Positions 34,672 through 42,797 of a stretch of DNA of 64,000 nt are shown in pieces. Within the stretch, counting starts at the first letter, position 1. Every line of letters begins with the position of its first letter. The stretch is from Tenericutes bacterium MZ-XQ (GTDB lineage: Bacteria; Bacillota_I; Bacilli_A; Acholeplasmatales; Acholeplasmataceae): assembly GCA_002838205.1 (NCBI GenBank), contig CP017950.1, forward strand, positions 874,858 to 938,857. The letters run 5' to 3'. Below the pieces are notes generated by a model. That model searched no databases, was not told the origin of the DNA, and was given only the letters and a program-made list of their open reading frames with translations. The position numbers and the translations under genes are program-made.

Positions 34672-35868
34672 TCATGCGCCTCCTATTTCAACAATGTTTA
34701 GTTCATAGATATTAGGTAATGAAGGTAAATATATATCATATAGTTTTTGAATAATGCTATGACCTTGTGCATCTGTCACAGTTCGATAAACTGTATAAAC
34801 ACCACCCTCAACACCAGTTTCAATCAGTAGTTCATATCTTGTTTCAGTGTCAGTTGTAATTTCTACTACATCTGGAGTTGAAGCATTTAGTGTATCATTA
34901 TCAATATATATGTTTTCAATAGGCACTGTTGCTTGTTTAGTTATATTTACTTCATAATCATATACTTGTGGAACACCTTTTAAGCTAAAACCAATGGCGT
35001 TAGCTGATGATTGGCCTAACTCAATACGGTACTCGAAATGATTTGAGTTATAAAATGTAAAATCATACGCATTCACTTTTAAAACACGAACATTATAACC
35101 TGTAGTCGCCCAAGCAGGCATTTCTGGATATGTGTGAAATACGAACCCATTCATATGTGTGTTTGTTAACACTTTTAACATACCTGACGCAATAATACTT
35201 AGTTCTTCATTTGTTAAATCGTAATCTTTAAGCTCTTCTAACAATGAAAATCTAGATTGGGGTTTAATGATGATGGCATTTAATTGGTTTAATATTTTCG
35301 TTACAGCATCAACATCAACTCCACTTATGGTGTCGAAGTATAACGATTGATCAAATGCTGATTCAACAAAATAATCTTCTAAAGGATAGTCTTTAATTAA
35401 AACCATATCTCCTAAATCAGCAATCAAATCATTGAACAGTTTTTCCGAATCTATCAAGCTTAAGATATTTTGAGTAAACATAGAATCGATGAGATTCAAT
35501 ATTTCTCCCTGGTGGCTTGTTTCTATAATAAAAACAACTTTATTTTGTGAGTCTTGTATAATTCCATTTACTGTTTCATCAATATTTGGTGAAAATAAAG
35601 ATGATTCTAAATTCACATGAACGCCTTGATACTCGATATCAAAGTTCAAATCATCTAGATAATCGTTAATTTCACTATTCAATACTTGTTTATACTGGGA
35701 TTCATCAATACCACCTAAAAAAACAGACCCAACGGTAGTCTCATTTTCTTGATTTGATAAATCATATACTAAGAAAATAGTGATCGCAAATACAATTGAT
35801 AAAAATACAGTAATGATTGAAATCATGAAATAGATGTTTCTCTTAAAATAGTTTACAAAATTTTTCAA
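34672..35868 (-). CDS. Membrane-anchored exported protein with VanW/YoaR-like domain
   Basis: This roughly 398-residue protein has one N-terminal transmembrane helix and an otherwise extracytoplasmic body. VGSVFLGGIDESQYKQVLN resembles the repeat that precedes VanW in YoaR-type proteins, and NQLNAIIIKPQSRFSLLEEL resembles the start of a VanW domain; both matches are weak. A C-terminal beta-rich part follows. It is first in the pilus operon, next to pilB. TTG at 35868 (GAGGTGG upstream) is favoured over GTG at 35877. Its role is unknown. Confidence 0.6.
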   Translation of the reverse strand: MKNFVNYFKRNIYFMISIITVFLSIVFAITIFLVYDLSNQENETTVGSVFLGGIDESQYKQVLNSEINDYLDDLNFDIEYQGVHVNLESSLFSPNIDETVNGIIQDSQNKVVFIIETSHQGEILNLIDSMFTQNILSLIDSEKLFNDLIADLGDMVLIKDYPLEDYFVESAFDQSLYFDTISGVDVDAVTKILNQLNAIIIKPQSRFSLLEELKDYDLTNEELSIIASGMLKVLTNTHMNGFVFHTYPEMPAWATTGYNVRVLKVNAYDFTFYNSNHFEYRIELGQSSANAIGFSLKGVPQVYDYEVNITKQATVPIENIYIDNDTLNASTPDVVEITTDTETRYELLIETGVEGGVYTVYRTVTDAQGHSIIQKLYDIYLPSLPNIYELNIVEIGGA

Positions 35869-35891
35869 TAGTACCACCTCTACTTGCTATT

Positions 35892-35900
35892 ATTATACCA
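35892..35900 (-). promoter_or_regulatory. Extended -10 promoter of the pilus operon
   Basis: TGGTATAAT on the minus strand lies 23 nt before the VanW-like start. The partner -35 is poor. Confidence 0.6.
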
Positions 35901-35973
35901 AACAATGAAGTCAAATAGACGTAAATCTATGAAAAACAAGTACTTCTTAATATATTTACTGCGAAATATATTA

Positions 35974-35979
35974 TATAAT
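35974..35979 (+). promoter_or_regulatory. -10 box of the minor-pilin operon
   Basis: TATAAT lies 27 nt before the minor-pilin start, in the divergent gap. A clear -35 is lacking. Confidence 0.5.
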
Positions 35980-36006
35980 AAGTGTAAAGAAAGGTGGTGG
36001 TTTTTC

Positions 36007-36450
36007 ATGATTGCTAATAAAAATGGTTTTACAGTATTAGAAGCTGTTGCTTCTGTGTTTATTGTGACCTTGGTTTTAATCACTTCATTAAGCATTATGT
36101 TGACCATGAGAAATCACGCCATAAGAACTGAAGAAAAGATAAAAGCTACAGATCTTGGAACTGTGATTAGATATGATCTTGAACATGATTATGCATATCA
36201 AACTATTCTCAATTGGATGAATAACGACGAAAAAATCGTGTCCAACTTAAACTGTGATGTTTCTCCACTTGACTGTTCATTATTCAATCATATTATCGAA
36301 GAAAAGGATTATGCACCACTGATCACAATTCGATTTTTAGAGCCTACAGAAGACTCCATATATTTTCAGATGATTCATTTTGAAATAACAATTAACTATT
36401 ACAAAGAACAAACTGTTACGATGATTGGAGTTATTTATGAGAAAGCATAG
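36007..36450 (+). CDS. Minor prepilin 1
   Basis: This 147-residue protein has a type IV prepilin leader (cleavage after NKNG, mature start FTVLEAVAS with Glu at +5) and a single hydrophobic helix. The ATG at 36007 has AAGGTGG upstream; the frame is open upstream but without a ribosome site. It overlaps the next minor pilin gene by 14 nt. Minor pilins of this type start or tip the pilus. Confidence 0.88.
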   Translation: MIANKNGFTVLEAVASVFIVTLVLITSLSIMLTMRNHAIRTEEKIKATDLGTVIRYDLEHDYAYQTILNWMNNDEKIVSNLNCDVSPLDCSLFNHIIEEKDYAPLITIRFLEPTEDSIYFQMIHFEITINYYKEQTVTMIGVIYEKA

Positions 36451-36943
36451 TGGTGTGACCCTAGTTGAGCTTTTAGGTGCTATCGTTATCTTCTCAATTG
36501 CTTCTTCTATCATTGCTTTAACGATTACATTTATCGTCAATGCTAACAAGGAAATTATAGAAAATGGTCAGGCAAATACAACTGGTACATTACTCATTAG
36601 ACACATTGAGCAAGAAGTAAGTGAGTTATATATAACTGGTTATACTTATACTCCAGATCAAGAACTTGTTTTATATTCAAACTTTGAATATGTTTATAAC
36701 GATTTAACTGCTGAAATAGAACTCATTAATCACGATCCTAGATTAGAACTGACTATTGTTATTGAAAATAATAATATCTCTATAAATAATCAGATTCAAG
36801 ATCTGTCTGGATTTCTCATACATGAGACAAGTCGTATTGATATGATTGAAAAAGTATCCTCTACACAGTTCATCATCACAATTGTTTTAGCATCTGAAAA
36901 AAATCTTTACACATTTAAAACCACTTTAGAAGTGTTCATTTAA
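36437..36943 (+). CDS. Minor prepilin 2
   Basis: This 168-residue protein has a class III signal (cleavage after RKHSG, mature start VTLVELLGA with Glu at +5) and a hydrophobic helix. GGAG lies 8 nt upstream of ATG 36437. It overlaps the preceding minor pilin, so the two are translationally coupled. The globular part has no cysteines. PilW/GspJ-like roles are possible, but the family is not resolved. Confidence 0.88.
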   Translation: MRKHSGVTLVELLGAIVIFSIASSIIALTITFIVNANKEIIENGQANTTGTLLIRHIEQEVSELYITGYTYTPDQELVLYSNFEYVYNDLTAEIELINHDPRLELTIVIENNNISINNQIQDLSGFLIHETSRIDMIEKVSSTQFIITIVLASEKNLYTFKTTLEVFI

Positions 36944-36957
36944 AGGAGCTGATGACC

Positions 36958-38097
36958 ATGAATATCTTAAAAAATAAAAAAGGTATGGGATTACCTATGG
37001 TTTTAGGTATAACTGTTTTTGTCATTGGCTTATCAGCAACTCTCATGAGTTATATTGTTTTTCAATCTAGAATAGTTGAATATGATATCGAAGAATCAGA
37101 AACTTATCATAATGCTGTGTCAGATGTCAGTACTGCACTCAATTATTTATCTCAAAATCCTGAGATGACAGATGCAGAAATTCTGTCACTGTCAAACTAT
37201 CTAAATGTAGTCATAGAGCAAAATGAAAATGGTTTATACATCATTACTTCACTGATCAACGAGACAAATGAAGTTGTAAGTTATATGACAGGCTCAACTC
37301 AGATAACCGATATTGATGATATTATCTTTGATTTTGATGGAACAGAAGAAACATTTGAACTATCACCAGTTATTACTTCTGAAACTCTACTATCTGATTA
37401 TATGCCTGATTATGTCATTGATTCATTAAATATATCGAATGCTCCTGAAGATTTAAACACTTATGATGACGTCATGAATTATATGGAAGATCTTGCAAAT
37501 GATGGCATCATTGATGAAATGTCGAGTTCGGAAATTGAAAAAATGAAAACCGCTGTTGTTACAGATAACACTTACATTGATGGCGACGTTGATCTAAAAA
37601 GAGATCGTGATTTGATTGTATCAGACGGAAGCATACTATTTATTGATGGAGACTTAAATTTACAACGAGACACTTTAGTTTATGGCAATATCATTGTCAA
37701 TGGGGACGTTGAAATTGAACGAAACGATATTCAAATTGTAGCCACTCTCTACATACAAGGTGACTTAGTTATAAGTAATAATTTAGAACTTGGTACTATC
37801 GATCGACCTACATTTATTTTTGTCACTGGAAATGTTGAGATTAAAAACAATGTTTCTGGCTATGCTTATATTGTTGCGGAAAACATTGAGATGGGAAACA
37901 ATATCAATATCATTGGTGGTATCTACACACATCAATCATTTGATTATGGAGAAAATGTCTATATCGAAGAGAATCTATCTTTAGATGTTTCCAAATTATA
38001 TGATTATGCAGTACCTACTCAAATCACAACCGAAACAGACAATCCTGATGGAACAAGTGATTCCGAAATTGTCTTTACTTATCCAAAATTGAAATAA
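36958..38097 (+). CDS. Large minor-pilin-like protein with beta-solenoid repeats
   Basis: This 379-residue protein starts with a prepilin-like leader (KNKKG, then MGLPMVLGITVFVIGL), but Glu at +5 is missing, as in GspK-type tip pseudopilins. A helical region (to about 200) is followed by six repeats of the pattern [IV]xG[DN][VL]x[LI] with a period near 20 residues (about 205-315), which looks like a bactofilin- or polymer-forming-type beta-helix. It is third in the minor-pilin operon. A surface adhesin or pilus-tip role is inferred. AAGGAG sits 9 nt before the ATG at 36958. Confidence 0.7.
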   Translation: MNILKNKKGMGLPMVLGITVFVIGLSATLMSYIVFQSRIVEYDIEESETYHNAVSDVSTALNYLSQNPEMTDAEILSLSNYLNVVIEQNENGLYIITSLINETNEVVSYMTGSTQITDIDDIIFDFDGTEETFELSPVITSETLLSDYMPDYVIDSLNISNAPEDLNTYDDVMNYMEDLANDGIIDEMSSSEIEKMKTAVVTDNTYIDGDVDLKRDRDLIVSDGSILFIDGDLNLQRDTLVYGNIIVNGDVEIERNDIQIVATLYIQGDLVISNNLELGTIDRPTFIFVTGNVEIKNNVSGYAYIVAENIEMGNNINIIGGIYTHQSFDYGENVYIEENLSLDVSKLYDYAVPTQITTETDNPDGTSDSEIVFTYPKLK

Positions 38098-38115
38098 GGC
38101 GAAAGCCTTTTTCTT
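38096..38115 (+). terminator. Terminator of the minor-pilin operon
   Basis: AAGGC-GAAA-GCCTT followed by TTTCTTT. Confidence 0.8.
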
Positions 38116-38179
38116 TATCTTTACATGATTATGCTTGTAAAAACTATAATATATGAGATAATAAAGTGAGGTGAAAATT

Positions 38180-39010
38180 ATGCAGCCATATCTGATCGCA
38201 TGTGACCTTGACGGATCACTATTAAACAGTCAAAGTAAGTTATCAGAAAAAACAATTAAAGTCTTAAATCACTTACATTTAATCGGACATAAAGTCGTTA
38301 TTGCTACAGGACGTCCATATGGGGGTGCTATTGAAATCTACCATCAGTTAGGTATCCCTAACCCGATGATTAATGATAATGGTGCGACCATCGAAAACCC
38401 GCTTAATCATAAGTTTCCTAAACAAAGAACACTCATTCCTAATGATATCATGCATGATATTTTTAGACACGCAAAACCCATCTTAAAATCTGCGTTTTTC
38501 AGTATTGAAAAGACCGTTTATGCCTACAATTATGAACCAAAATTAGAAGAAATATTTGCTGGCTTAGCTTTTTCAAATGAAATTGTTGAGGGTGATTTTA
38601 CAAACCTAGATGTTGAACCTTCTGGATTAATATTTTTAGTAGATTCCATGCAAAAAACAGTATTAGAAAATTATATTAAAGAAAACTATTCAGATACGAT
38701 TTCCTTTAGATTATGGGGTGCTGGACATAGACATGCAATCTATGAAATTTATTTAAAGCACGTCTCTAAATCATCAGCACTAAATTATCTTTTAGACTAT
38801 TACAATATAGAGCGTTCCCGTTTTATAGCATTTGGTGACGGCATTAATGATATAGAAATGATCAGGGATGCTGGCATAGGTGTCATGATGAAAAATGGCA
38901 ACTGGGAACTTAAAGGTGTTTCAAAAGATCAAACAGAATACACCAATGATGAAGATGGCATCGCAAGATATTTAATTAAGTTCTTTGACTTGAAAGAGCA
39001 GTTATTCTAA
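38180..39010 (+). CDS. HAD-family phosphatase (Cof type)
   Basis: This 276-residue protein has the HAD nucleophile motif CDLDGSLL and the C-terminal GDGINDIEMI motif of Cof-type IIB phosphatases. The cap domain lies between. Substrates of the family are sugar phosphates or flavin phosphates; nothing identifies which. GAGGTG lies 6 nt before ATG 38180. The next gene is in an IS element, so it is a single-gene unit. Confidence 0.87.
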   Translation: MQPYLIACDLDGSLLNSQSKLSEKTIKVLNHLHLIGHKVVIATGRPYGGAIEIYHQLGIPNPMINDNGATIENPLNHKFPKQRTLIPNDIMHDIFRHAKPILKSAFFSIEKTVYAYNYEPKLEEIFAGLAFSNEIVEGDFTNLDVEPSGLIFLVDSMQKTVLENYIKENYSDTISFRLWGAGHRHAIYEIYLKHVSKSSALNYLLDYYNIERSRFIAFGDGINDIEMIRDAGIGVMMKNGNWELKGVSKDQTEYTNDEDGIARYLIKFFDLKEQLF

Positions 39011-39021
39011 CTGCTTTTTTT
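38997..39021 (+). terminator. Terminator after the HAD phosphatase gene
   Basis: AGCAGTTA-TTC-TAACTGCT followed by TTTTTT. The IS91-like element A begins immediately after. Confidence 0.85.
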
Positions 39022-39109
39022 AATTAACTAGGAAATTCTAATTGATAATTTAAATAAAAACAAACAGAAAAAACTCATCTAAAATGAGTCTGTAAAACGA
39101 GTCAACAAA

Positions 39110-39430
39110 TTAATCAATAAGTTTATGATAAATATCTAAAGGCACAAACTGCAACTTACCACAATGACTACAAACATCAACGGGAAAAGCAGCACCTTCA
39201 GTCTCCATAAAGTGAGCATAACCAGAAAAATTGACAGTAAGTTCAAATCCACAGTGCAGACATTTCATATCAACCATGATATCAAAATTAGGCATCGATA
39301 TAAATGCATTAAATGAAGCGGCAGGGCCAGCAATGAATCCCTGCTTAACAGCTGATTTATATTCAGCATACAAATTCTTTTTTTGAACAAAAGACATATG
39401 CACAGATTTAGTTTTAAATAGTTTAGGCAT
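39110..39430 (-). CDS. IS91-like accessory zinc-ribbon protein, copy A
   Basis: This 106-residue protein has two CxxC pairs, CLHC and CSHC (about 35 residues apart), suggesting a zinc ribbon. The ATG lies within the last codons of the transposase gene (8-nt overlap), so the two are co-translated. Accessory genes occur in some IS91-group elements, but I know no family for this one. Confidence 0.75.
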   Translation of the reverse strand: MPKLFKTKSVHMSFVQKKNLYAEYKSAVKQGFIAGPAASFNAFISMPNFDIMVDMKCLHCGFELTVNFSGYAHFMETEGAAFPVDVCSHCGKLQFVPLDIYHKLID

Positions 39431-40748
39431 CGCTAAATAACCTCTCTTTTCGGTGATTTGGTAGATATGAAGCATCAAGATTTAAAACCATAGTAGAACC
39501 ACACTGACATTTAAAGATGTCATAGTGATAAGTCTTAAGCAACAAAGTTCGAAAGTGAAGTTGATGTTTAAGATAAGTCAAAGATTTAGGGTTAACTAAC
39601 TTTAACTCAGAGGCAATTTTTCGTTTTGTCCGATTTGAATAAAAACCGTAATAACGAATCAGATGAAATCCTTTATCAGGGATGTGTTTAATGAGACGTG
39701 CAATAAATTTAAAGACATGATCAGTGATGATTTGAGTACCTCGTTTATGATGTTTATCTGAAATTTGATCATCTTCATGAGGATCAAAATGCCAAGTGAC
39801 TTGGTGATTGATATCATCGAAGTCATCAATTCTAGATTCAGAGATGGCTGGATGAGAAGCATATCTGGCGATGTATTTAGCAATCTTTTTGGCTGTAGAC
39901 AAGCTAGATTTTCTCTTTAATTGAGGCCCGTAAGTGTAAAAGCCTTTTTTATACTTATGAATGAGATAACTTCTTAAGCGATTAAACTCATTATAGATAG
40001 AATTTGTCGCATGGGTTTTCAAATAGGCTGAGATGTTACTTAAGAGTCTATATTGCCAAAACATACGCAGTCTCTCAAAAGGAAAGAAAGACATGTTGGA
40101 TAGATGACCATGAGCATCAATAAAGCGTTCAGCAACTAAAGCATGGATATGAGGATTGGTCTTCATATCTCTGCCATAGGTGTGAAGAAAACAAATGATG
40201 CCAAGTCTTCTATCTAATTGGTGGTCAGCCTTCGTTTTCTTAACAGCTTTATGAAGAACTTCATTTACAGTTTGAAATAAGATATCAAATAAGTCTCTAT
40301 AAAGCCAAAAGAATTTACGCATCTCTTTAGCAACTGAAAAGACAAAATGTCTATGAGGGCACTTAAGTAATTTGGATTCAATCGCAAGTGTTCGAGCTTC
40401 TCGATATCTTTGATTACAAGAAGGACAAAACCTTGAATGACAAGAAAGACCTTGGATATGAAAGTTATCACAAGTTGGGCATTCATAGAAGAAGTAGCCA
40501 TATTTGAAATCACGACAATGTATCATTTTTTCAACATTTTCGATAATTGAGGGACGTAGTTTATCTTCAAAATGAAGTTTAAATGAATCCCAATAGGTAG
40601 CAAATATAGATTGAATGGAAATGGAGTTATCTCTATATACTTTTAAATTAGATAGTTTAACAAGCTCATTGTTAAAGACATGTTCACCATGTTTAAGAGC
40701 AAGTTCTAATTGATCTTTAAATTTATACTTAATCACTATAGGTTCCAT
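39423..40748 (-). CDS. IS91-family HUH transposase, copy A
   Basis: This 441-residue protein has an N-terminal zinc-binding region (CPTCDNF...CHSRFCPSC, about 70-95), an HUH motif in NPHIHALV, and a two-tyrosine motif KYIARY, as in Y2 rolling-circle transposases. The ATG at 40748 lies about 6-7 nt after a TATAAT, so the mRNA may be leaderless. A terminator hairpin lies upstream. A longer open frame reading through the end of the element has no ribosome site. Confidence 0.92.
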   Translation of the reverse strand: MEPIVIKYKFKDQLELALKHGEHVFNNELVKLSNLKVYRDNSISIQSIFATYWDSFKLHFEDKLRPSIIENVEKMIHCRDFKYGYFFYECPTCDNFHIQGLSCHSRFCPSCNQRYREARTLAIESKLLKCPHRHFVFSVAKEMRKFFWLYRDLFDILFQTVNEVLHKAVKKTKADHQLDRRLGIICFLHTYGRDMKTNPHIHALVAERFIDAHGHLSNMSFFPFERLRMFWQYRLLSNISAYLKTHATNSIYNEFNRLRSYLIHKYKKGFYTYGPQLKRKSSLSTAKKIAKYIARYASHPAISESRIDDFDDINHQVTWHFDPHEDDQISDKHHKRGTQIITDHVFKFIARLIKHIPDKGFHLIRYYGFYSNRTKRKIASELKLVNPKSLTYLKHQLHFRTLLLKTYHYDIFKCQCGSTMVLNLDASYLPNHRKERLFSDA

Positions 40749-40827
40749 AAATCTATTATACAATGTGACTTTAAAAAGAAAAAGGCGATTTTTATCGCCC
40801 CTAGTGAATTTATTCACTTTTGTTCTG

Positions 40828-40925
40828 CAAAAAAAAGGAACAAAGTCCCAAGGGGGAGTCGAGACTTTGTTCAATCATTTGTGGTCAAAATGATAAAAAA
40901 AGTTTTAAAACCTGACCACATAGAA
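40828..40925 (-). ncRNA. Candidate small RNA beside IS91-like copy A
   Basis: On the minus strand an extended -10 (TGATACAAT, near 40941-40933) precedes two nested-arm hairpins: TGTGGTCA/TGACCACA, then GAACAAAGTC/GACTTTGTTC with a C-rich loop containing ACTCCCCCTT. The second stem is followed by CTTTTTTTT, forming a strong terminator. No open reading frame with a ribosome site fits. It lies between a membrane protein gene and the IS element. I do not recognise the RNA family. Confidence 0.6.
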
Positions 40926-41007
40926 ATTGTATCATAAATCAAAGCAATATGTGAAGCACTTTTGAAATATTTCATAAAAAAGTGTTTCGATATCTTTAAA
41001 AATGATA

Positions 41008-41028
41008 AAAGCTCATAGAATGAGCTTT
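41008..41028 (-). terminator. Hairpin after the membrane-anchored protein gene
   Basis: AAAGCTCAT-TCT-ATGAGCTTT on the minus strand, followed by a T-rich but interrupted tail. Confidence 0.55.
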
Positions 41029-41057
41029 AAATTTATAATTAATTATGGTTTTTTTAT

Positions 41058-41795
41058 CTAGTCATTTGGTTTATCTAGCGTAGCTTCAAAAACAAGAAGT
41101 TGATCGAAATATTGATCATAATAATGATTGTCATTAATCTCAGCTGATAATAACCCTCCAACAAAAAATGTTGGAACCAAAAGTTTCATCTCATGGTTAT
41201 TTATATTGATTTCAACAAATAAAACAGTCTGTAGAATGTAACACGGTATATTGTTATTGAACCCTTCTCGTAATCCAGCTTGACTGCTTTCCAAAAATTG
41301 AACATGCTCTACAATATCTCCTAAATCATTATATACTGGCACTGTATATATCCCGTCTCCATATTTCAATGGTTCTGTGACGTATCCAGGATAAACGTCA
41401 ACAGCAACTTCTATTGCTATTTCTTCGCTAATATCGTATATTACAGCTTGATCATTCTCTTTATCTCTCCAAATGATTTCTTTATTTCTATCAAGGTTTG
41501 CTTGATAGAATATATCAAGCTCCTGATCAAATATGGGTTTTGTATATACATACGGAATAATCGCATATGTTTTCTGATCTTCAATTAAAGCAAACCCACT
41601 GATGACGTCATCATCAAAATTAGAAAACCATCGATCTCTCATCGTAATTTCATCTCGCTTAAACCAAAAAGAAGTTAGCTTTGTTTTTTCTTGTGTTCTT
41701 GCATCAAAAAAATAAACAGATCTAAGATTTATTAAAACATAACTTGCTAAAACTATAACGACAATCCCTAATGTTAAAAAAGCAACTTTTTTCAT
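41058..41795 (-). CDS. Membrane-anchored protein, function unknown
   Basis: This 245-residue protein has one N-terminal transmembrane helix (about residues 4-24) without a lipobox cysteine, then an acidic extracytoplasmic domain. I recognise no family. It is 14 nt downstream of the methyltransferase gene. It lies inside the accessory region bounded by the IS91-like elements. Confidence 0.65.
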   Translation of the reverse strand: MKKVAFLTLGIVVIVLASYVLINLRSVYFFDARTQEKTKLTSFWFKRDEITMRDRWFSNFDDDVISGFALIEDQKTYAIIPYVYTKPIFDQELDIFYQANLDRNKEIIWRDKENDQAVIYDISEEIAIEVAVDVYPGYVTEPLKYGDGIYTVPVYNDLGDIVEHVQFLESSQAGLREGFNNNIPCYILQTVLFVEININNHEMKLLVPTFFVGGLLSAEINDNHYYDQYFDQLLVFEATLDKPND

Positions 41796-41809
41796 TTAAT
41801 GACCTCGAT

Positions 41810-42481
41810 TTATTTTTTTTGAAATAATATGATTCTGTCTTCTGGTAAATGCTCAGCTCTTTTGAAACCATCTATTTGAATCGCTTGTAAATGCTTAAAG
41901 CGTTTAATCCATTGTTCAGTTGTTAAATTGTAAGCTCGAACAACACCATTTAATTGATAAGTGTTTTCTTCGATTTCTTCCATGTTCATTTTTTTAATCA
42001 GATGTTCGTCTAGAGGAAAATTAATTTTAAGCAGAAACAATCCATCTTTTTTTAGAACTCTTTCGATGTCATCAATGATATCATCTGACATTTGTTTTGG
42101 AATCACATCTAAAAAATTAGAGCATATGATACCATCAAAACTTTCATCTGGCATTGTTTTTAAAAACGTTTCATCGGATACTTCAAAAGATAAATGTTCA
42201 ATATTTGAAAGTCTGACCGTTTCATTAGCGATATGAATTGCATGATGAGATGAATCAAATCCAATACCTGATTTCATCTTTGTCCCTAAACACTTACTGC
42301 CTATTAAAGCATAACCTGTCCCACACCCAACATCTAAAATATGTTCAGCATAGTCGCCGATTTGTTTTAAATATTCATCTAACTTAGAAGATACAACTAT
42401 GTCCTCTTTTTCTATCTTTACTGGTTTATAATCTTTAAAAAATTGATCCCAAAATGAGATTGAAGTTTGTTTATGATCCAT
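41810..42481 (-). CDS. Class I SAM-dependent methyltransferase
   Basis: This 223-residue protein has motif I DVGCGTGYA (about residues 45-53) and the following acidic residue in GFDSSHHA, with a post-I DGIICSNFLDVIP stretch. This is a methyltransf_11/25-type fold. The substrate is unknown. It is followed after 14 nt by a membrane-anchored protein gene. Confidence 0.8.
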   Translation of the reverse strand: MDHKQTSISFWDQFFKDYKPVKIEKEDIVVSSKLDEYLKQIGDYAEHILDVGCGTGYALIGSKCLGTKMKSGIGFDSSHHAIHIANETVRLSNIEHLSFEVSDETFLKTMPDESFDGIICSNFLDVIPKQMSDDIIDDIERVLKKDGLFLLKINFPLDEHLIKKMNMEEIEENTYQLNGVVRAYNLTTEQWIKRFKHLQAIQIDGFKRAEHLPEDRIILFQKK

Positions 42482-42607
42482 AAGTAATCCTTTCTATGAA
42501 AACTATATAATTTATGATGCGTTAACTTTAATTAAAATTATACCTATCAAAACAACAATAGTCAATGATCAGAAGCAATTAACAACATATAGAGTAATAA
42601 TTTTGCA

Positions 42608-42638
42608 TAAAAAAATACTGTTTCATCAGAAACAGTAT
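42608..42638 (-). terminator. Terminator downstream of the recombinase operon
   Basis: ATACTGTTTC and GAAACAGTAT flank a 4-nt loop and are followed by TTTTTTT on the minus strand. Confidence 0.88.
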
Positions 42639-42639
42639 C

Positions 42640-42790
42640 ATTCATTATACAAGTGTCTTGTCCGTACCGTGTTTATTTCAATTTTCACCCTTTTTGAACG
42701 GTGTTGCGTTCAAAATCAAGGGTTGTCTGTTATGTGTTGCATTCTCTGTACCCTGAATAAACGCTTCCTACATAGAAAATAGGTCGAATA
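42640..42790. other. Structured intergenic region of unknown function
   Basis: The gap of 316 nt contains an imperfect hairpin ACCCTTTTTGAACG/CGTTCAAAATCAAGGGT (about 42687-42723) inside a closing pair GTTTATT/AATAAAC (42670-42676 with 42755-42761). It is followed on the minus strand by a strong terminator. No credible open frame was seen. A 3' UTR element of the recombinase operon or an integrated RNA gene are the options; the strand is uncertain. Confidence 0.45.
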
Positions 42791-42797
42791 GTGTCTA

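Larger units (their letters stand above)
39023..40821 (-). mobile_element. IS91-like element, copy A
   Basis: A 1799-bp block is repeated in inverted orientation at 49582-51380. It contains a Y2-type HUH transposase and a small zinc-ribbon gene. GAAC (minus strand, 40825-40822) abuts the transposase-proximal end, as expected for the IS91 target tetranucleotide, and the same tetranucleotide abuts copy B. There are no terminal inverted repeats shared between the ends. The two copies encode identical proteins; two substitutions were noted near the distal end. Confidence 0.9.
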
